Positions 47,815 to 59,630 are shown, counted from the stretch's first letter. The stretch is DNA of 64,000 nt from Aldrovandia affinis (GCA_029706075.1 JAINUG010000309.1:170001-234000); one strand, 5' to 3'. Numbers and translations: made by a program. The notes: a model not told the origin generated them from the sequence alone.

Positions 47815-48270
47815 TACATTTTTTTCAGATTGTTTTTCTCCCAATTTGGTTGCCAATTAAACCCTCTATTTACTTCAATTCCCCACCCTCACGAGTCCGT
47901 CGCCCGTCCTCCGGGAGCAAGACACACATTCCTGGCCGAATGTTCCTGCCTCTTTCGAGACGGGAAATTTTCCACGGACTCCTTAACCTTCTCCTCGACG
48001 GACTCGTGCAGGCTCTCCCAACCCCTCCCCCAGAGGCGGACAGCCAAATGCCGCCTCCAATCGGGCTGACGAATAGTTCATCATAGGGCCGTATTGTTTC
48101 CTTCAATCATGAACCGCAAACTCAAACTGGTACAAGAGACGCTGGGTTTCGATCCGCGAATAGTTCATCCCTGACGGGCAGCGCACACCACTCATAGAGA
48201 ATCGCAGCGTGGTGCGTTAGAATGCGGGGTTAGACCGCTGCGCCATCCTGCGCCATCCGCCAGGCCGCTT
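47815..48270 (-). mobile_element. SINE family B containing copied-in local sequence
   Basis: The tail and body match the copy at 3.0 kb. After GGGCTGACGA it departs: ACGAATAGTTCATCATAG (48069) and GTATTGTTTCCTTCAATCAT (48091) are inserted, and CGAATAGTTCATC again near 48,157. All three pieces occur in the unique DNA just beyond the SINE (48303 and 48360). The head also has a duplicated GCGCCATCC. Confidence 0.75.
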
Positions 48271-48429
48271 CAAAACGTGCTTACAAAATTTTTGCATGGT
48301 AAACGAATAGTTCATCATAGATTTTGAGAATCTTTATTATAAATATTAGTTGGCTAGCAGTATTGTTTCCTTCAATCATGAACTGCAGTGAACCCCATAA
48401 ACGCAGAGAAACAGCCTACATTACATTTA

Positions 48430-48645
48430 CATTTTATGCATTTAGCAGACGCTCTTATCCAGAGCAACTTACACAGTTTGCATTTCTTTACATACAATCC
48501 ATTTATACAGCTGGATATTTTACTGAAGCAATCCAGGTGAAGTACCTTTAGCTCAAGGGTACAACAGCAGTGCCCCACCTGGGAATTGAACCAGCAACCT
48601 CTGACTTACAAGTCCAGCTCCCTAACCATTACACTACATGGCTGA
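48430..48645 (-). mobile_element. SINE family C, full length
   Basis: Minus-strand copy with the 3' core GCATTTAGCAGACGCTCTTA, the middle CAGCTGGATATTTTACTGAA, the CAAGGGTACAACAGCAGTGC segment, a B box (GGAATTGAACC) and the head CCCTAACCATTACACTACAT. Confidence 0.8.
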
Positions 48646-48792
48646 GAGTGAATCTCTCCTTCGGAGAGCCGAGGTCACGCTGTACGACCGTTTTTCGGTC
48701 GTCGTGTTTCACCAAAACAGCCAGTGCCCGCTCGGGGGGCTCTCAAAGCTCTCAGCCTGCTCTCCGCTGCGCTCCTGCAATGGAGGGTGTAA

Positions 48793-48793
48793 T

Positions 48794-48824
<31 letters not shown>

Positions 48825-48838
48825 ACACACACCAACAC
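48793..48838 (+). repeat. CA microsatellite
   Basis: Short CA repeat with one CTCA step. Confidence 0.9.
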
Positions 48839-48999
48839 AGAACGCTGGAGGAGAGCTGGAATAGAGCTGAGCTCCTGTAGAGACCGTGGGCGGCGATCAT
48901 GAGCCTCAGCAGAGTGAGGACATCGTCACGCCAAGACCCTGTTCCCTGTGCGTGCGAGCGCCATTTTTTATTTATTTTTGGATTTTATGTTTCTGCATT

Positions 49000-49312
49000 T
49001 TTCCCCATGTTTTATCCCAATTTAGTGGCCAATTACACCCTCTATTTATTTAGATTTGCCCTCCCCACACGAGTCCGCTGCTCATCTCTATGAGGCAAGC
49101 TCATTCTCAGAGGGCAGCGAACTCTGCTTTCTTCGAGACGGAATTCACCCCCACCCACGTTCTGGAGACTCCCTTACGTGCTTCACGGCGGACCCGAGCC
49201 GGCTCACCCTTCCCCCCTTCCCCTGGGGCAGACAGCCAAACGCCCCCGCCCCCGATCGGGGCTGATGACCAGGGCCGGTCTGGTAGAGACGGGTTTAGAA
49301 CCGGGCAGCCGA
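49000..49312 (-). mobile_element. SINE family B, head truncated
   Basis: Minus-strand copy with tail TCCCAATTTAGTGGCCAATT, a full body, and the first part of the head ending GACGGGTTTAGAACCGGGCA. A stray tail of the same family lies at 49,620-49,705 in plus orientation. Confidence 0.75.
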
Positions 49313-49619
49313 GTCTCTGATATGGGTAACTCTGGACTCATTATCTGCATACGGTGCCTGAGAGGGAAGTGAGGCGCGGTGTTAAATAAAGGATAAATAA
49401 AATCAATGTAAAAAATAATTATATTTTTTATTTATTTATTGGTGTTTTAGGCCTTTGTTGCCGTCATGACTTGTGAAACAACACAATAAAAGCGATAAGA
49501 TTATAGTTTGCAGAAACCCCCCCCCAAAAAACTTCACATTTGTGCAGAGGAAGAAGTCACCTGACACCTGACTTGTAAGCCCGGGATTGGGGTGGTCTTT
49601 GTGTAAACGGGGCTCTAAA

Positions 49620-49705
49620 TCTGAAAGAAATAGAGGGTGTAATTGGCTACTAAATTGGGAGAAAAATGGGTAAAAAAAGCAGAAACAGAAAATCGAAAAA
49701 AGAAT
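49620..49705 (+). mobile_element. SINE tail fragment
   Basis: GTGTAATTGGCTACTAAATT and GGGAGAAAAATGGG are the shared family A/B tail. No body is attached. Confidence 0.6.
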
Positions 49706-49817
49706 AAAAAATAAAAGATGGCGCTCGTAAACACTGGGAACAGGTTCTTCTTCTGCTGGCGGAGAACTCAATCCTCACGATGTGTGATGGACCTATAAAC
49801 AGGCAGGCAGCTACCTG

Positions 49818-49820
<3 letters not shown>

Positions 49821-49893
<73 letters not shown>

Positions 49894-49910
49894 AGACACA
49901 CACACCCACC
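49821..49910 (+). repeat. CA microsatellite
   Basis: CA repeat ending in AGACACAGACAC. Confidence 0.95.
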
Positions 49911-50189
49911 CAAACACCAGCACACCATGATGAGAGGTACATACACACACTCACACAAATGCATGCGCACGCACGCACACACACAGATGTGAAAGAGCCT
50001 TTGGTTTCTCTCTCCACATTGTGATGGCCTGGATAAACACACACACACAGCCTGGGGCTGTTTCTCAGTGTGAATGTCAGCGTGCCGGCCTGTGAGCCCT
50101 TTCACACGCTCACTCTGTTTATATTACATTCATTATAACCGCTTTTAAATGTCATGTGCTCATGTAAAGAGGATTTTAGACACCAGCCA

Positions 50190-50305
50190 CGCACACACAC
50201 ACACACACACACATACACACACACGCGCACGCGCACACGCACACGCACACGCACACGCACACGCACACACACACACACACACAGACACAGACACACACAG
50301 ACACA

Positions 50306-50342
<37 letters not shown>
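50190..50342 (+). repeat. CA microsatellite with GCACAC variants
   Basis: CA repeat with a central GCGCACGCGCACACGCACAC stretch. Confidence 0.95.
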
Positions 50343-50343
<1 letters not shown>

Positions 50344-50439
50344 TAAATACTGTGCTCAGATTGTGCTCCAATAATATGTTAGAATAATTAGTGAAGGCAG
50401 AGCTGAGGTGTGACTATCGCAGGCAGCACACTGTGTCTC

Positions 50440-51017
50440 AGCTGTGGGGGCTGTGGGGGCTGTGGGGGTGTGGGGCTGTGGGGGGTGTGGGGGGCTGTGG
50501 GGCTGTGGGGGCTGTGGGGGCTGTGGGTGGCTGTGGGGGTGTGGGGGCTGTGGGGCTGTGGGGGGTGGGGGTGTGGGGGCTGTGGGGCTGTGGGGCTGTG
50601 GGGCTGTGGGGGTGTGGGGGCTGTGGGGCTGTGGGGCTGTGGGGCTGTGGGGCTGTGGGGGTGTGGGGGGCTGTGGGGCTGTGGGGCTGTGGGGCTGTGG
50701 GGGCTGTGGGGCTGTGGGGCTGTGGGGCTGTGGGGGCTGTGGGGCTGTGGGGCTGTGGGGCTGTGGGGCTGTGGGGGCTGGGGGTGTGGGGGCTGTGGGG
50801 CTGTGGGGCTGTGGGGCTGTGGGGGCTGTGGGGGTGTGGGGGGGGGGGCTGTGGGGGTGTGGGGGGCTGTGGGGCTGTGGGGGGCTGTGGGGGTGTGGGG
50901 GCTGTGGGGCTGTGGGGCTGTGGGGCTGTGGGGCTGTGGGGCTGTGGGGCTGTGGGGGTGTGGGGGCTGTGGGGCTGTGGGGCTGTGGGGCTGTGGGGGG
51001 CTGTGGGGCTGTGGGGG
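50440..51017 (+). repeat. 9-bp G-rich array, GGGGCTGTG
   Basis: About 580 bp of GGGGCTGTG with occasional extra G and GGGGGTGTG variants. Four or more consecutive runs of four G occur throughout, so G-quadruplexes are possible on the plus strand. Long Gly/Cys/Trp frames arise from the repeat. Confidence 0.95.
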
Positions 51018-51099
51018 CAATTCTCTCCTTCTCTCCTGGTGCTGGGGGGGGCTGTGCTTCACCCCCAGGGGGGGATGTTCCCCAAAACCTCAGATAAGA

Positions 51100-51285
51100 G
51101 TTTTACCCCCAATCACAGCTGTCAGGAGGAGAGTTTACAGCCAATCACAGCTGTCAGGAGGAGAGTTTACAGCCAATCACAGCTGTCAGGAGGAGAGTTT
51201 CACAGCCAATCACAGCTGCCAGGAGGAGAGTTTTACAGCCAATCACAGCTGCCAGGAGGAGAGTTTACAGCCAATCACAGCTCCC
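51100..51285 (+). repeat. 32-34 bp minisatellite with AGCCAATCACAGCTG
   Basis: Six copies of AGCCAATCACAGCTGTCAGG followed by AGGAGAGTTT; the first copy has CCCCAATC, the third to fifth have small insertions. Confidence 0.9.
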
Positions 51286-51448
51286 CACAGACTAACAGAG
51301 TGTCTGCTGAACATTGAGCCTGATGTGCTAACTCTCGTTAAACAGCTGCTTCTGTTTCCTTCAGCACAATAACCATGTACTTTAGACCTGGAGAACGTCT
51401 GGCAGCTCACCTCACAGGGCTGGGGGGGCAGTTCCATTTTATTCCATT

Positions 51449-52383
51449 TCAGCCCATTTGGGAAATTAATTTAAATTCAATTTCATGTTCTATGAGGATT
51501 TGTTTTTTCAATTCTTTTTTTTCCAATCGCTTTGGCACTAGTTTCAGAACCTTGATGTCATTTTTCAAAACTAAAAACGGTCACCACTTGTAATACAGGC
51601 TGTCCAACTTTCAAAACATTGCATTGTGTATTCATATCTTTAAAGAAACCTTGCACTCACAGAATCCTTGGTTCAAACAATTCATTTATCATGAAATACC
51701 ATAGGGACATTTCTTTAGATCACCCACACACAAGATACAGATAGTTTCACTGTTAAGTTGTTTGTACAACCATTAAATATTGTAGAACAAAATATGTGAT
51801 GCATGTTTCATCATGTGCTGCAAGTAATGTCACTGTAAAAGGACTAGTAGGTAGAACACCACAGACGCAGTGGAATCATTGAACAAATCTGAAATGTATT
51901 GATGAATACAAACTGTAAATGACAACATAGGTTCCCTTTGAATGAAAGCAAAAATTAGTTAAAAAAGAAAAAGAGTCCTGCAAAGCAAACTGCAGTGTTC
52001 CTCACCTGGCTAAGAATAAAAAGCAAAACAAAGGATCAATCCTTAAGACCATAAGACTATGCTTTAAGAGTAATGCAACAGTTACTTGTAATTTTGAGCA
52101 GTTGTATCAATTGATAGTTAGATCATTGTAATGAAATGAATAGACAGTCATCTCAAATGTAATGTGTGAATTGCATTTTGAAATGGTTATACTTTGATGT
52201 TAAGTTTGAACAGGTGATTTTAGTTCAATGAACAAATGATCTTTGGTTTATGTGTATTGTATCCAAGAAATTGGAAAAAGTGTTAGAGTTTTGAAAAATG
52301 ACATCAAAGTTCTGAAACTAGTGCCAAAGCGATTGAAAAAACTGTAATTAATTGAATTTCAATTTATTTCCCAAATTGGCTGA
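51449..52383. mobile_element. 935-bp foldback DNA element (MITE-like)
   Basis: The left arm (51449-51571) and the right arm (52287-52383) are inverted copies: both contain TTTGGCACTAGTTTCAGAAC or its complement and TGATGTCATTTTTCAAAAC. The left arm carries about 25 extra bases. The interior is AT-rich without an open frame. No target duplication is clear, so the superfamily is not assigned. Confidence 0.8.
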
Positions 52384-52447
52384 CTATGTTAATGAATGTT
52401 GAGGTGGATGTGAACCCCCCACACTGTGACCAAGGCCTGGGTGAATT

Positions 52448-52495
52448 ATTATTTGGTAGCCAATTATACCCTCTATTTCTTTCAATTTACTCTAC

Positions 52496-52497
<2 letters not shown>
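52448..52497 (-). mobile_element. SINE tail fragment next to a CA tract
   Basis: GTAGCCAATTATACCCTCTA is the minus-strand tail of family A/B. It runs directly into the CA repeat at 52,498. Confidence 0.6.

Positions 52498-52554
<57 letters not shown>
52498..52554 (+). repeat. CA microsatellite
   Basis: Pure CA repeat at the end of a SINE tail. Confidence 0.95.
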
Positions 52555-52556
<2 letters not shown>

Positions 52557-52924
52557 TACACTGGCCATGCTAAGGACTGTGGGCCCATCAGTAGCCTGCA
52601 GAAGTAGTTTGTGTTTGTGTTTGTGTTTGTGTGGGCACACCAGCAAACTGTTCTGCTCACATGAAGAAGTGGGGCCTGTGGGCACTCTAATTCTACCCTG
52701 TCTCAGTTTGACTCTCCACTCTGAAAGCAAACCGCACCAGTTTGTCAACACTGGAGCCTGTCGCAGGAAGCACAGCAGCGGGAAGGCAGTGTGAGCCTTG
52801 GGCACTAAAGTACTGGCCTGAGGGCTTTCCCACTGCGATGGAGAGATGGGGCTCAACACTGCCCCTGCTGCTGTTCCTGTTTCTGCAGGGAGGGAAACAC
52901 CGTGAATCAGAGGGAGGGGAGAGT

Positions 52925-53215
52925 GTGGATGGAGAGATTCATATCTATGGCTTAATGTCTGTGATTTAATATCTATGGTTTAATAGCTGTGATTTAATAT
53001 CTATGGTTTAATAGCTATGGTTTAAACTCCAAGGGCTTCATATCTATGGTTTGATATCAATGGCTTAATGTCTGTGATTTAATATCTCGGGCTTAATATC
53101 TATGATTTTAAAATATATGGTTTAATATTGATGGTTTAGTATCTAAGGTTTAATACCTATGTCTTAATATCTATGGTTTAAACTCCTATGGCGTAATATT
53201 TATGGTTTAATTTAG
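52925..53215 (+). repeat. Degenerate minisatellite, TTTAATATCTATGG
   Basis: About 18 diverged copies of a 15-17 bp unit such as GGTTTAATATCTATGG or GATTTAATATCTGTG. Divergence is much greater than in the other arrays, suggesting age. Confidence 0.85.
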
Positions 53216-53261
53216 AGCATGAAACCCAAACCCATGGAACAGGGTCCCGGCACAGATACAC

Positions 53262-53400
53262 ATTTTTGTGGTGACTGAATGGCTTGATGAGCATGTAAAC
53301 GATGTAACCCATATGCCATGGCCGTCTCAGTCACCAGATCTCAACCCAGTTGAACAGTTCTGGGAGATTCTGGAGTGGCGCCTGAGACAGCCAATCCAAT
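53262..53400 (+). pseudogene. Tc1-like transposase C-terminal fragment
   Basis: VVTEWLDEHVNDVTHMPWPS then QSPDLNPVEQFWEILEWRLR is the end of the Tc1 DDE domain, with the catalytic Glu of NPVE kept. Upstream parts and terminal repeats are missing, so it is a relic. Confidence 0.8.
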
Positions 53401-53794
53401 CCAGAGATGGCCGAGACAGCCAATTAAAACACGGTTCAGAGACGATGACCCGGGTAGGCTGTGGGCCTGATAAACCCCGCCTCCCCAGGGAGACTTTAAG
53501 GAGGTGAGATGGGCGACACTTTGTCAGCGAGGCTCCCTGGATCCGCCGGGGAGGCTGAAGGAGGACGAACGCAGACAAGTCTCGATGTAAAACTGTTTGT
53601 TGTCGTTTCCCCAGAGAGGACAGATGTTATCAGGCAGTGGGTAATGTGTTGTTCTGTCTGCAGGCAGAGATTAGAGCGTTTCTCTCTCTGCTGCAGAAGG
53701 TCTCATTAATGTGACGCCCGGTGATGGAGTCAGCATATGCTCCTTGGTTTAGCAGGAACAGGGCAGGGATCGGACAGACATCTAAAGACCTGGA

Positions 53795-55378
53795 AGACCT
53801 CTGCCTCTCCTCCTGCGCTCCTCCTGCGCTCCTCCTGCACTCCTCTACGCTCCTCTACGCTCCTCCTCGCTCCTCCTGCGCTCCTCTCGCTCCTCTCGCT
53901 CCTCCTGCGCTCCTCACGCGCTCCTCCTCGCTCCTCCTCCTCGCTCTGCGCTCCTCCTCGCTCCTCCTCGCTCCTCTCCTCCTCTCCTCCTCGCTCCTCT
54001 CTCCTCGCTCCTCCTACGCTCCTCTCGCTCCTCCTGCGCTCCTCCTGCACTCCTCACGCTCCTCCTCGCTCCTCTACGCTCCTCTACGCTCCTCTACGCT
54101 CCTCCTGCTCCTCTACGCGCTCCTCGCTCCTCCTGCTCTCCTCCTGCGCTCCTCCTGCGCTCCTCCTACGCTCCTCCTGCGCTCCTCCTGCGCTCCTCCT
54201 GCTCTCCTGCGCTCCTCCTACGCTCCTCCTGCGCTCCTCCTGCGCTCCTCTACGCTCCTCTACGCTCCTCTACGCTCCTCTACGCTCCTCCTGCGCTCCT
54301 CTGCGCTCCTCTCGCTCTCCTGCGCTCTCTCTCGCTCCTCTCGCTCCTCGCTCCCCCCTCGCTCCTCTGCGCTCCTCTCTGCGCTCCTCTACGCTCCTCT
54401 GCGCTCCTCCTGCGCTCCTCTACGCTCCTCTACGCTCCTCCTGCTCCTCTACGCTCCTCTATGCTCTCCTCCTGCGCTCCTCTACGCTCCTCCTGCGCTC
54501 CTCCTCGCTCCTCTACGCTCCTCCTGCGCTCCTCTACGCTCCTCTACGCTCCTCTGCGCTCCTCCTGCGCTCCTGCACTCCTCTGCGCTCCTCTCGCTCC
54601 TCCCTGCGCTCCTCTGCGCTCCTCCTGCACTCCTCACGCTCCCTCCGCTCGCTCCTCTGCGCTCCTCCTCACGCTCCTCTCGCTCCTCTCGCTCCTCCTG
54701 CGCTCCTCCTGCGCTCCTCCTGCGCTCCTCCTGCGCTCCCTCGCTCCTCCTGCACTCCTCCTCGCTCTCTACGCTCCTCCTGCGCTCCTCCTGCGCTCCT
54801 CTGCGCTCCTCTACGCTCCTCCTGCGCTCCTCTCTCGCTCGCTCCTCCTGCGCTCCTCCTGCGCTCCTGCGCTCCTCTACGCTCCTCCTCGCTCCTCTCG
54901 CTCCTCCTCCGCTCGCTCCTCTGCGCTCCTCCTGCGCTCCTCCTGCACGCTCCTCTGCTCCTCCGCTCCTCCTGCGCTCCTCCTCGCTCCTCCTACGCTC
55001 CTCCTGCGCTCCTCCTGCGCTCCTCCTGCGCTCCTCTATGCTCCTCTACGCTCCTCCTGCGCTCCTCCTCGCTCCTCCTGCGCTCTCTCGCTCCTCCTGC
55101 GCTCCTCTGCGCTCCTCTGCGCTCCTCTACGCTCCTCCTGCGCTCCTCTACGCTCCTCTCCTCCTGCTCCTCTCGCTCCTCTCTGCTCCTCCTCTCGCTC
55201 CTCTCTCTCGCTCCTCCTCGCTCCTCCTGCGCTCCTCTGCGCTCCTCTGCGCTCCTCTACGCTCCTCTGCGCTCCTCTGCGCTCCTCTCGCTCCTCTGCG
55301 CTCCTCTACGCTCCTCTACGCTCCTCCTGCGCTCCTCTACGCTCCTCTACGCTCCTCCTGCGCTCCTCCTGCGCTCCT
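53795..55378 (+). repeat. 1.58-kb CT-rich array of GCTCCTC words
   Basis: GCTCCTCCTGC (11 bp), GCTCCTCTAC (10 bp) and GCTCCTCTGC (10 bp) words are mixed over the whole span. The plus strand is almost free of A. Frames of 572, 547 and 339 codons are by-products. Confidence 0.95.
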
Positions 55379-55793
55379 GATCGACAGCAGAGGGTGCGAC
55401 AACTGTGGTTTGGAATACGATTGGGCGTTCTGCAAATGAGGAGAAAAAGGGATAATAAAAAATTAAAAATAAAATATTAACGGCTTTAATAAAAGTACAG
55501 AAAAGCAATGTTAACATCATAACTCTTGTACCTGTCACTTTTATTGGAAACAGGAACGTCTGCGTTCTGTTTTAAACGCATCCTCACCGCTCTCCTCAAA
55601 CAAGAGGTCAATGTCACACAGCTTAAACTCCAGATTCCTCTTAATGTGCTTCCCTTGCGAGAGTCACAGAAATGTGAATAGCATTACCCGCGATGCTAAG
55701 GAAGAGGGCATATTTATAGGACTTTATAGACTGCATGCTAATTCACACACACAAATGTATGCGCACACATATATAAAAACATACATACACACA

Positions 55794-55841
<48 letters not shown>

Positions 55842-56314
55842 CATACTGTACTTGAATAATGTCTTTAAAAGAAAGATTACAGCAGAACCGCTGTGTGCCC
55901 AGACCGCGGGATAATTCAGAGCAGACACTAAACGGTGTTAGAAAGAGTTCAGATTGTGAAAATGAGTTCTTATCGCACCTGGACAGCACGGTTAACTGAT
56001 GCTATCACACGCAGGCTCCAAATATTAACGGGAGTTGACGACAAACAAGCTTACAAGTTTATAAAAGTTTTTAAGAAGCTTAAAGTCCCACCGTTTCCAT
56101 ACATATAGCCCCCAGCAAAGTGCCACAGTATATTTGAGAGCCCTTGGGAGCAGTGAAAGCGCTCTGGCCAGTGTGGGAAACACATTTAAGTCAGATGTGA
56201 CCCCCATCTCTCTGCAAACTCTCCACAGCCCAGGGCAGAGAAATAACCTTCTCTCTTATGAGCGTTCTGTTCTAACCCTAACCCATTCACCTTTACCTGG
56301 ATACACAGCAGCAT
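55379..56314. other. No gene seen
   Basis: Unique DNA apart from the CA tract at 55.8 kb. Confidence 0.5.
55783..55838 (+). repeat. CA microsatellite
   Basis: CA repeat with a TACACAC step at each side. Confidence 0.9.
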
Positions 56315-56419
56315 GACAAACACACTGAAGCACACAATCTCACACACACACTACACAGTGAAACACACGCACATACACACACACACAGAAACACACTGGG
56401 AAAACACACACAGTGAAAC

Positions 56420-56454
<35 letters not shown>

Positions 56455-56583
56455 GGAATCACACTGAAACACACACATACACACACAAGGAATCACACTG
56501 AAACACACACATACACACACAAACACACTGAAACACACACACATCCACACACACACACAAACACACTGGAGCATGCATACACA

Positions 56584-56625
<42 letters not shown>
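56315..56625 (+). repeat. CA-rich minisatellite with CACTGAAACACAC
   Basis: CA repeat interrupted by CACTGAAACACACAC and ACAAGGAATCACACTGAAAC copies. Confidence 0.9.
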
Positions 56626-56752
56626 GAAAAGATTAAGAAAATGTGAACTTCTCCATACAATAATCCATTATAAAAACAGGGAGTTTAAGGGAAAGCTGAG
56701 TCATGCATGAAATTTGAATCTCAATCACTGCAAACAGAATAAGTCAGGGGGC

Positions 56753-56806
56753 GTGTGACTGGGTACACGCATAAACGCTGGCTTTACAGTGAAACACATA
56801 CACACA
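56753..56806 (+). repeat. Outlying copy of the 114-bp array core
   Basis: The core is almost identical to those at 60.36-60.82 kb and is followed by ACACATACACACA, where the retrotransposon 3' end joins. It shows the array was cut in two by the insertion. Confidence 0.85.
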
Positions 56807-57141
56807 TTTTAAATGCTTTATTTATGTCCACATAAAGTTACAATATCTCATGAACATAAACAGTGACAGTGCTTTTTGCCGTTAAGAGTCAGTGAGTTAC
56901 ATTATGTGCAGAGTTGGCGACCAGTTATGCCTATACATATTCACCCCAAATGAACATTTGTGGGTCGACGAATACAGTATCAATACTGTAAAACAGACAT
57001 TATCTAGCTCATGGGTACAAATAGCAGCGCCTTCTCCAAATTGAGCGGCTACCAATGATAGCAGATACTGAGCAATACTTTGCTAACTGTTTGGCCCTTC
57101 TCTTAGATAGACCGGCCATTTGAAGGCCTCTGACAACAAGC

Positions 57142-57945
57142 TTATGAACATGACCCAGGCTGCCAAAGATGAAAACTAAGTTTACATTTGTAACCCAGTT
57201 GTAAAATGGCCTGCTCCAGCTGTTGGTATTTCAAGATCTTAGTTGAAAAGGCTTCTTCTAGGCTATGGTCAAAGGTACAGCCAACTTCTAGAATGAGCAC
57301 CTCTCTGTGATTTTCATTGACAATTACAGCATCGAGTGTTAGCTGAGATATTGGAGAACACTTCTGAATCGTCACTACACAGACTGAACATGCTTTCGGC
57401 TTTACAGTGGAGTGCTTGTACAGCTTTGCAGCAGGCCTGAATGTGGAAATAACACCCTCTGAAATCAGATCCACAATTCTATCATGCCTACAAATGTAGA
57501 GCCCTTTATAAGCATGGCAACCATTTAAGATGTGGGACATGGTTTCAGTTATCTGCTCATGACCGTGATGTAAACAGTGTGGGCTATGACTGTCAGGAAG
57601 CCAGATGGAAAGGTTAAGCTTTGTTGGTAAAACCTGCAGTCTAGCTTTTAAAGTGAAAATAATAATACTCTCCTCGAGAGTTACACTTTTAAACACTGCA
57701 TGAGAGACAGAGTGATCCGCGGCAGGTAGACATGCCAGCTTCCCTTGAAGCTTCAGCTCGATCCAATGCTGTCGTTGTCTTTGTTGTTGCGCCATCATGA
57801 GGTGACCTCTGGTATTGACTAGTGAGAGGTGATGTTCTGTCCCACAGATGTTAATGGTCGCTCTCACAGTGATGCTGGGGTCAGAGATGGTCTCTTCAGA
57901 GACAGTCACTGCCTCTGAATCTGACCCCACCCACTCCAGGGCCAC
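57142..57945 (-). pseudogene. Zinc-knuckle and restriction-like endonuclease domain of the retrotransposon
   Basis: This is the longest intact piece of the element, 267 residues to the natural stop. It has a knuckle-like stretch ending ETMSHILNGC, in which the second Cys of the usual C-x2-C is a His (CLHH), then RHDRIVDLI, then LDAVIVNENHREVLILEVG with the acidic residues expected of a PD-(D/E)xK fold, and a later KYQQL. In the family this domain nicks the target DNA to prime reverse transcription. The C-terminus ends LWQPGSCS before TAA. Confidence 0.8.
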
Positions 57946-58046
57946 GTTGTTCCAGCCACAGAGGTCGTTGAGGTCAGGCCAGTCAGACCAGACCCCAAAT
58001 CCTGGGGAGCGAGTGTCCAGCTTTCCAGTGTTCTTCCTCTTGAATC

Positions 58047-59630
58047 CTAGGAAGCTAGGATCTGATGGACGCGCCAGAGGACCTTGCGTCTCCGTAGATC
58101 CAGAAACAGTGAGGCTCTAGCCATCTCCCTCACACACTGGTCATCACTGTTCAGCATGTTTAGAAGATGGCCGAGTCTGGTGGCAAAATAAGTCCACTCA
58201 AAGTTAGGAACTCCCAGTCCGCCCTCCTGTTTGCTGTGAAATATGATGTCCCGTGTGGTATGAGTGTTCAGTCCAGTCCATTTTCTAATCAGATGCACGG
58301 TCTTATCATTCATTTCACGTAGAAACTTACGTGGAATGTGTACATTTGAAAACAGATGCTGAACCTTGGCTAGGACAATTTGTCTGACTGCTTCTAGTTT
58401 CATGATGAGTGGCAGGGGTGATGCGTCTATCAAACTAAGCCTGGTGGTGTACTCAGAAATGATATAGGCAACTTGATCTTTCCACTCTCCTGCCACATTG
58501 AACTTGTGACCCAAATATGTATATGTTTCATGCAATGAGTAGACACGAAGTGGCTTATTATTGATAGTAAATACAGGTATGACATCAGACTTTGCATGGT
58601 ACCAGCGGTTTCCCCACTCCGCTCATAAAACACAGCACATTTGGAATCTTTTACCTCTAATCCAGACCAATCCAAAAGGAGTCTGTTCTGGAGAGCATGG
58701 TGTTTATAACTTCCTCCTGCCTGGAGGCTATTACTACATCATCTGCATACCCCTGGACGGGAGTTGGGGGAAATGATATTAGTGGGAGCACAGCTACAAA
58801 GCCACTTTAACCACTGATCTATGGCGAGCACAAAATTAACTTTGCACTCCATGGGCAACCTGTCTTAATGCCAACTTGGAGAGGGATTGGGTCTGTGAGC
58901 TGTTTACCACAGATTATCTGTATGAATGAACCAGAGTAGACATCTTTAACAATGTCATAGAAAACCTGAGGTAGATGGATTTCCTCAGGGCTCTTAACAT
59001 GACATTATGTGCTAAAGTGCCAAATGCATCACGAAAATCAAGAAACACAGTATAGAATTTACTTGACTCATGCTTAAAATCATCGATCCCTGTTTTGAGA
59101 CAAAACACATGTTCATTCATACCTTGCCTACTGATATACGCCTTTTGCTTTGGGGATAAGATGTTTTCATCCCCAGCCATGGCTGAATTCGGCCAAGGAT
59201 ACATTTCATGAACACCTTATAGATGGTAGGAAGGAGTGAAATGTCTCTCCAGGTTGATGGGTTGTCCGGGATATTGTCCTTCTTGGGGATTCTGTGGACG
59301 AGCTCCCTTCCACGAATCAGGAACTCGTTTATTCTCCAGGCAGGCATTAAAGATGGATGTTAATACACCAGGCTGCGTGGCTTTGAGAGACTCGTATGAA
59401 ACATTGTCCATGCCACTGGATTTATTGTTGGGTAGATCGCACAGCACGGTCTCTACCTCGGCCTGCGTAAAGTGGGCGGTGTCCGGAGACGGGCTGGCTC
59501 CGTGGTTGGGTACAGCCGTGCCATGGTGGTGGTGGGAGGGTCGCCAATGCGCGTTTCTCCTGACACTTCCGCCGGTAGTGTAACTGCACTTGTTCGCAAT
59601 TACTGGGACACGGGGGAGCGGGATATTCAC
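58047..59630 (-). pseudogene. Reverse transcriptase domain of the retrotransposon, broken
   Basis: Pieces read in order: RT-0 segment with EVETVLCDLPNNKSSGMDNV near 59,480; a W-R-I-S-L-L-P-T-I-Y-K segment near 59,250; motif A LDFRDAF at about 59,042-59,022; motif B GIKTGCPWSA at 58,872-58,843; the catalytic GYADDVV at 58,752-58,732; and the thumb from YTYLGHKFNVAG near 58,520 to 58,047. The catalytic aspartates of motif A and the YADD box are intact, but successive pieces lie in different frames, so no functional protein can be made from this copy. Confidence 0.85.

Noticed and set aside
50388..51372. Gly/Cys/Trp-rich frames up to 320 codons and a Pro/His-rich antisense frame
   Set aside because: Translations of the GGGGCTGTG array.
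53721..55439. 572- and 547-codon Leu/Ser/Pro/Ala-rich frames
   Set aside because: Produced by the GCTCCTC array; overlapping long frames in all three phases show the repeat, not a gene.
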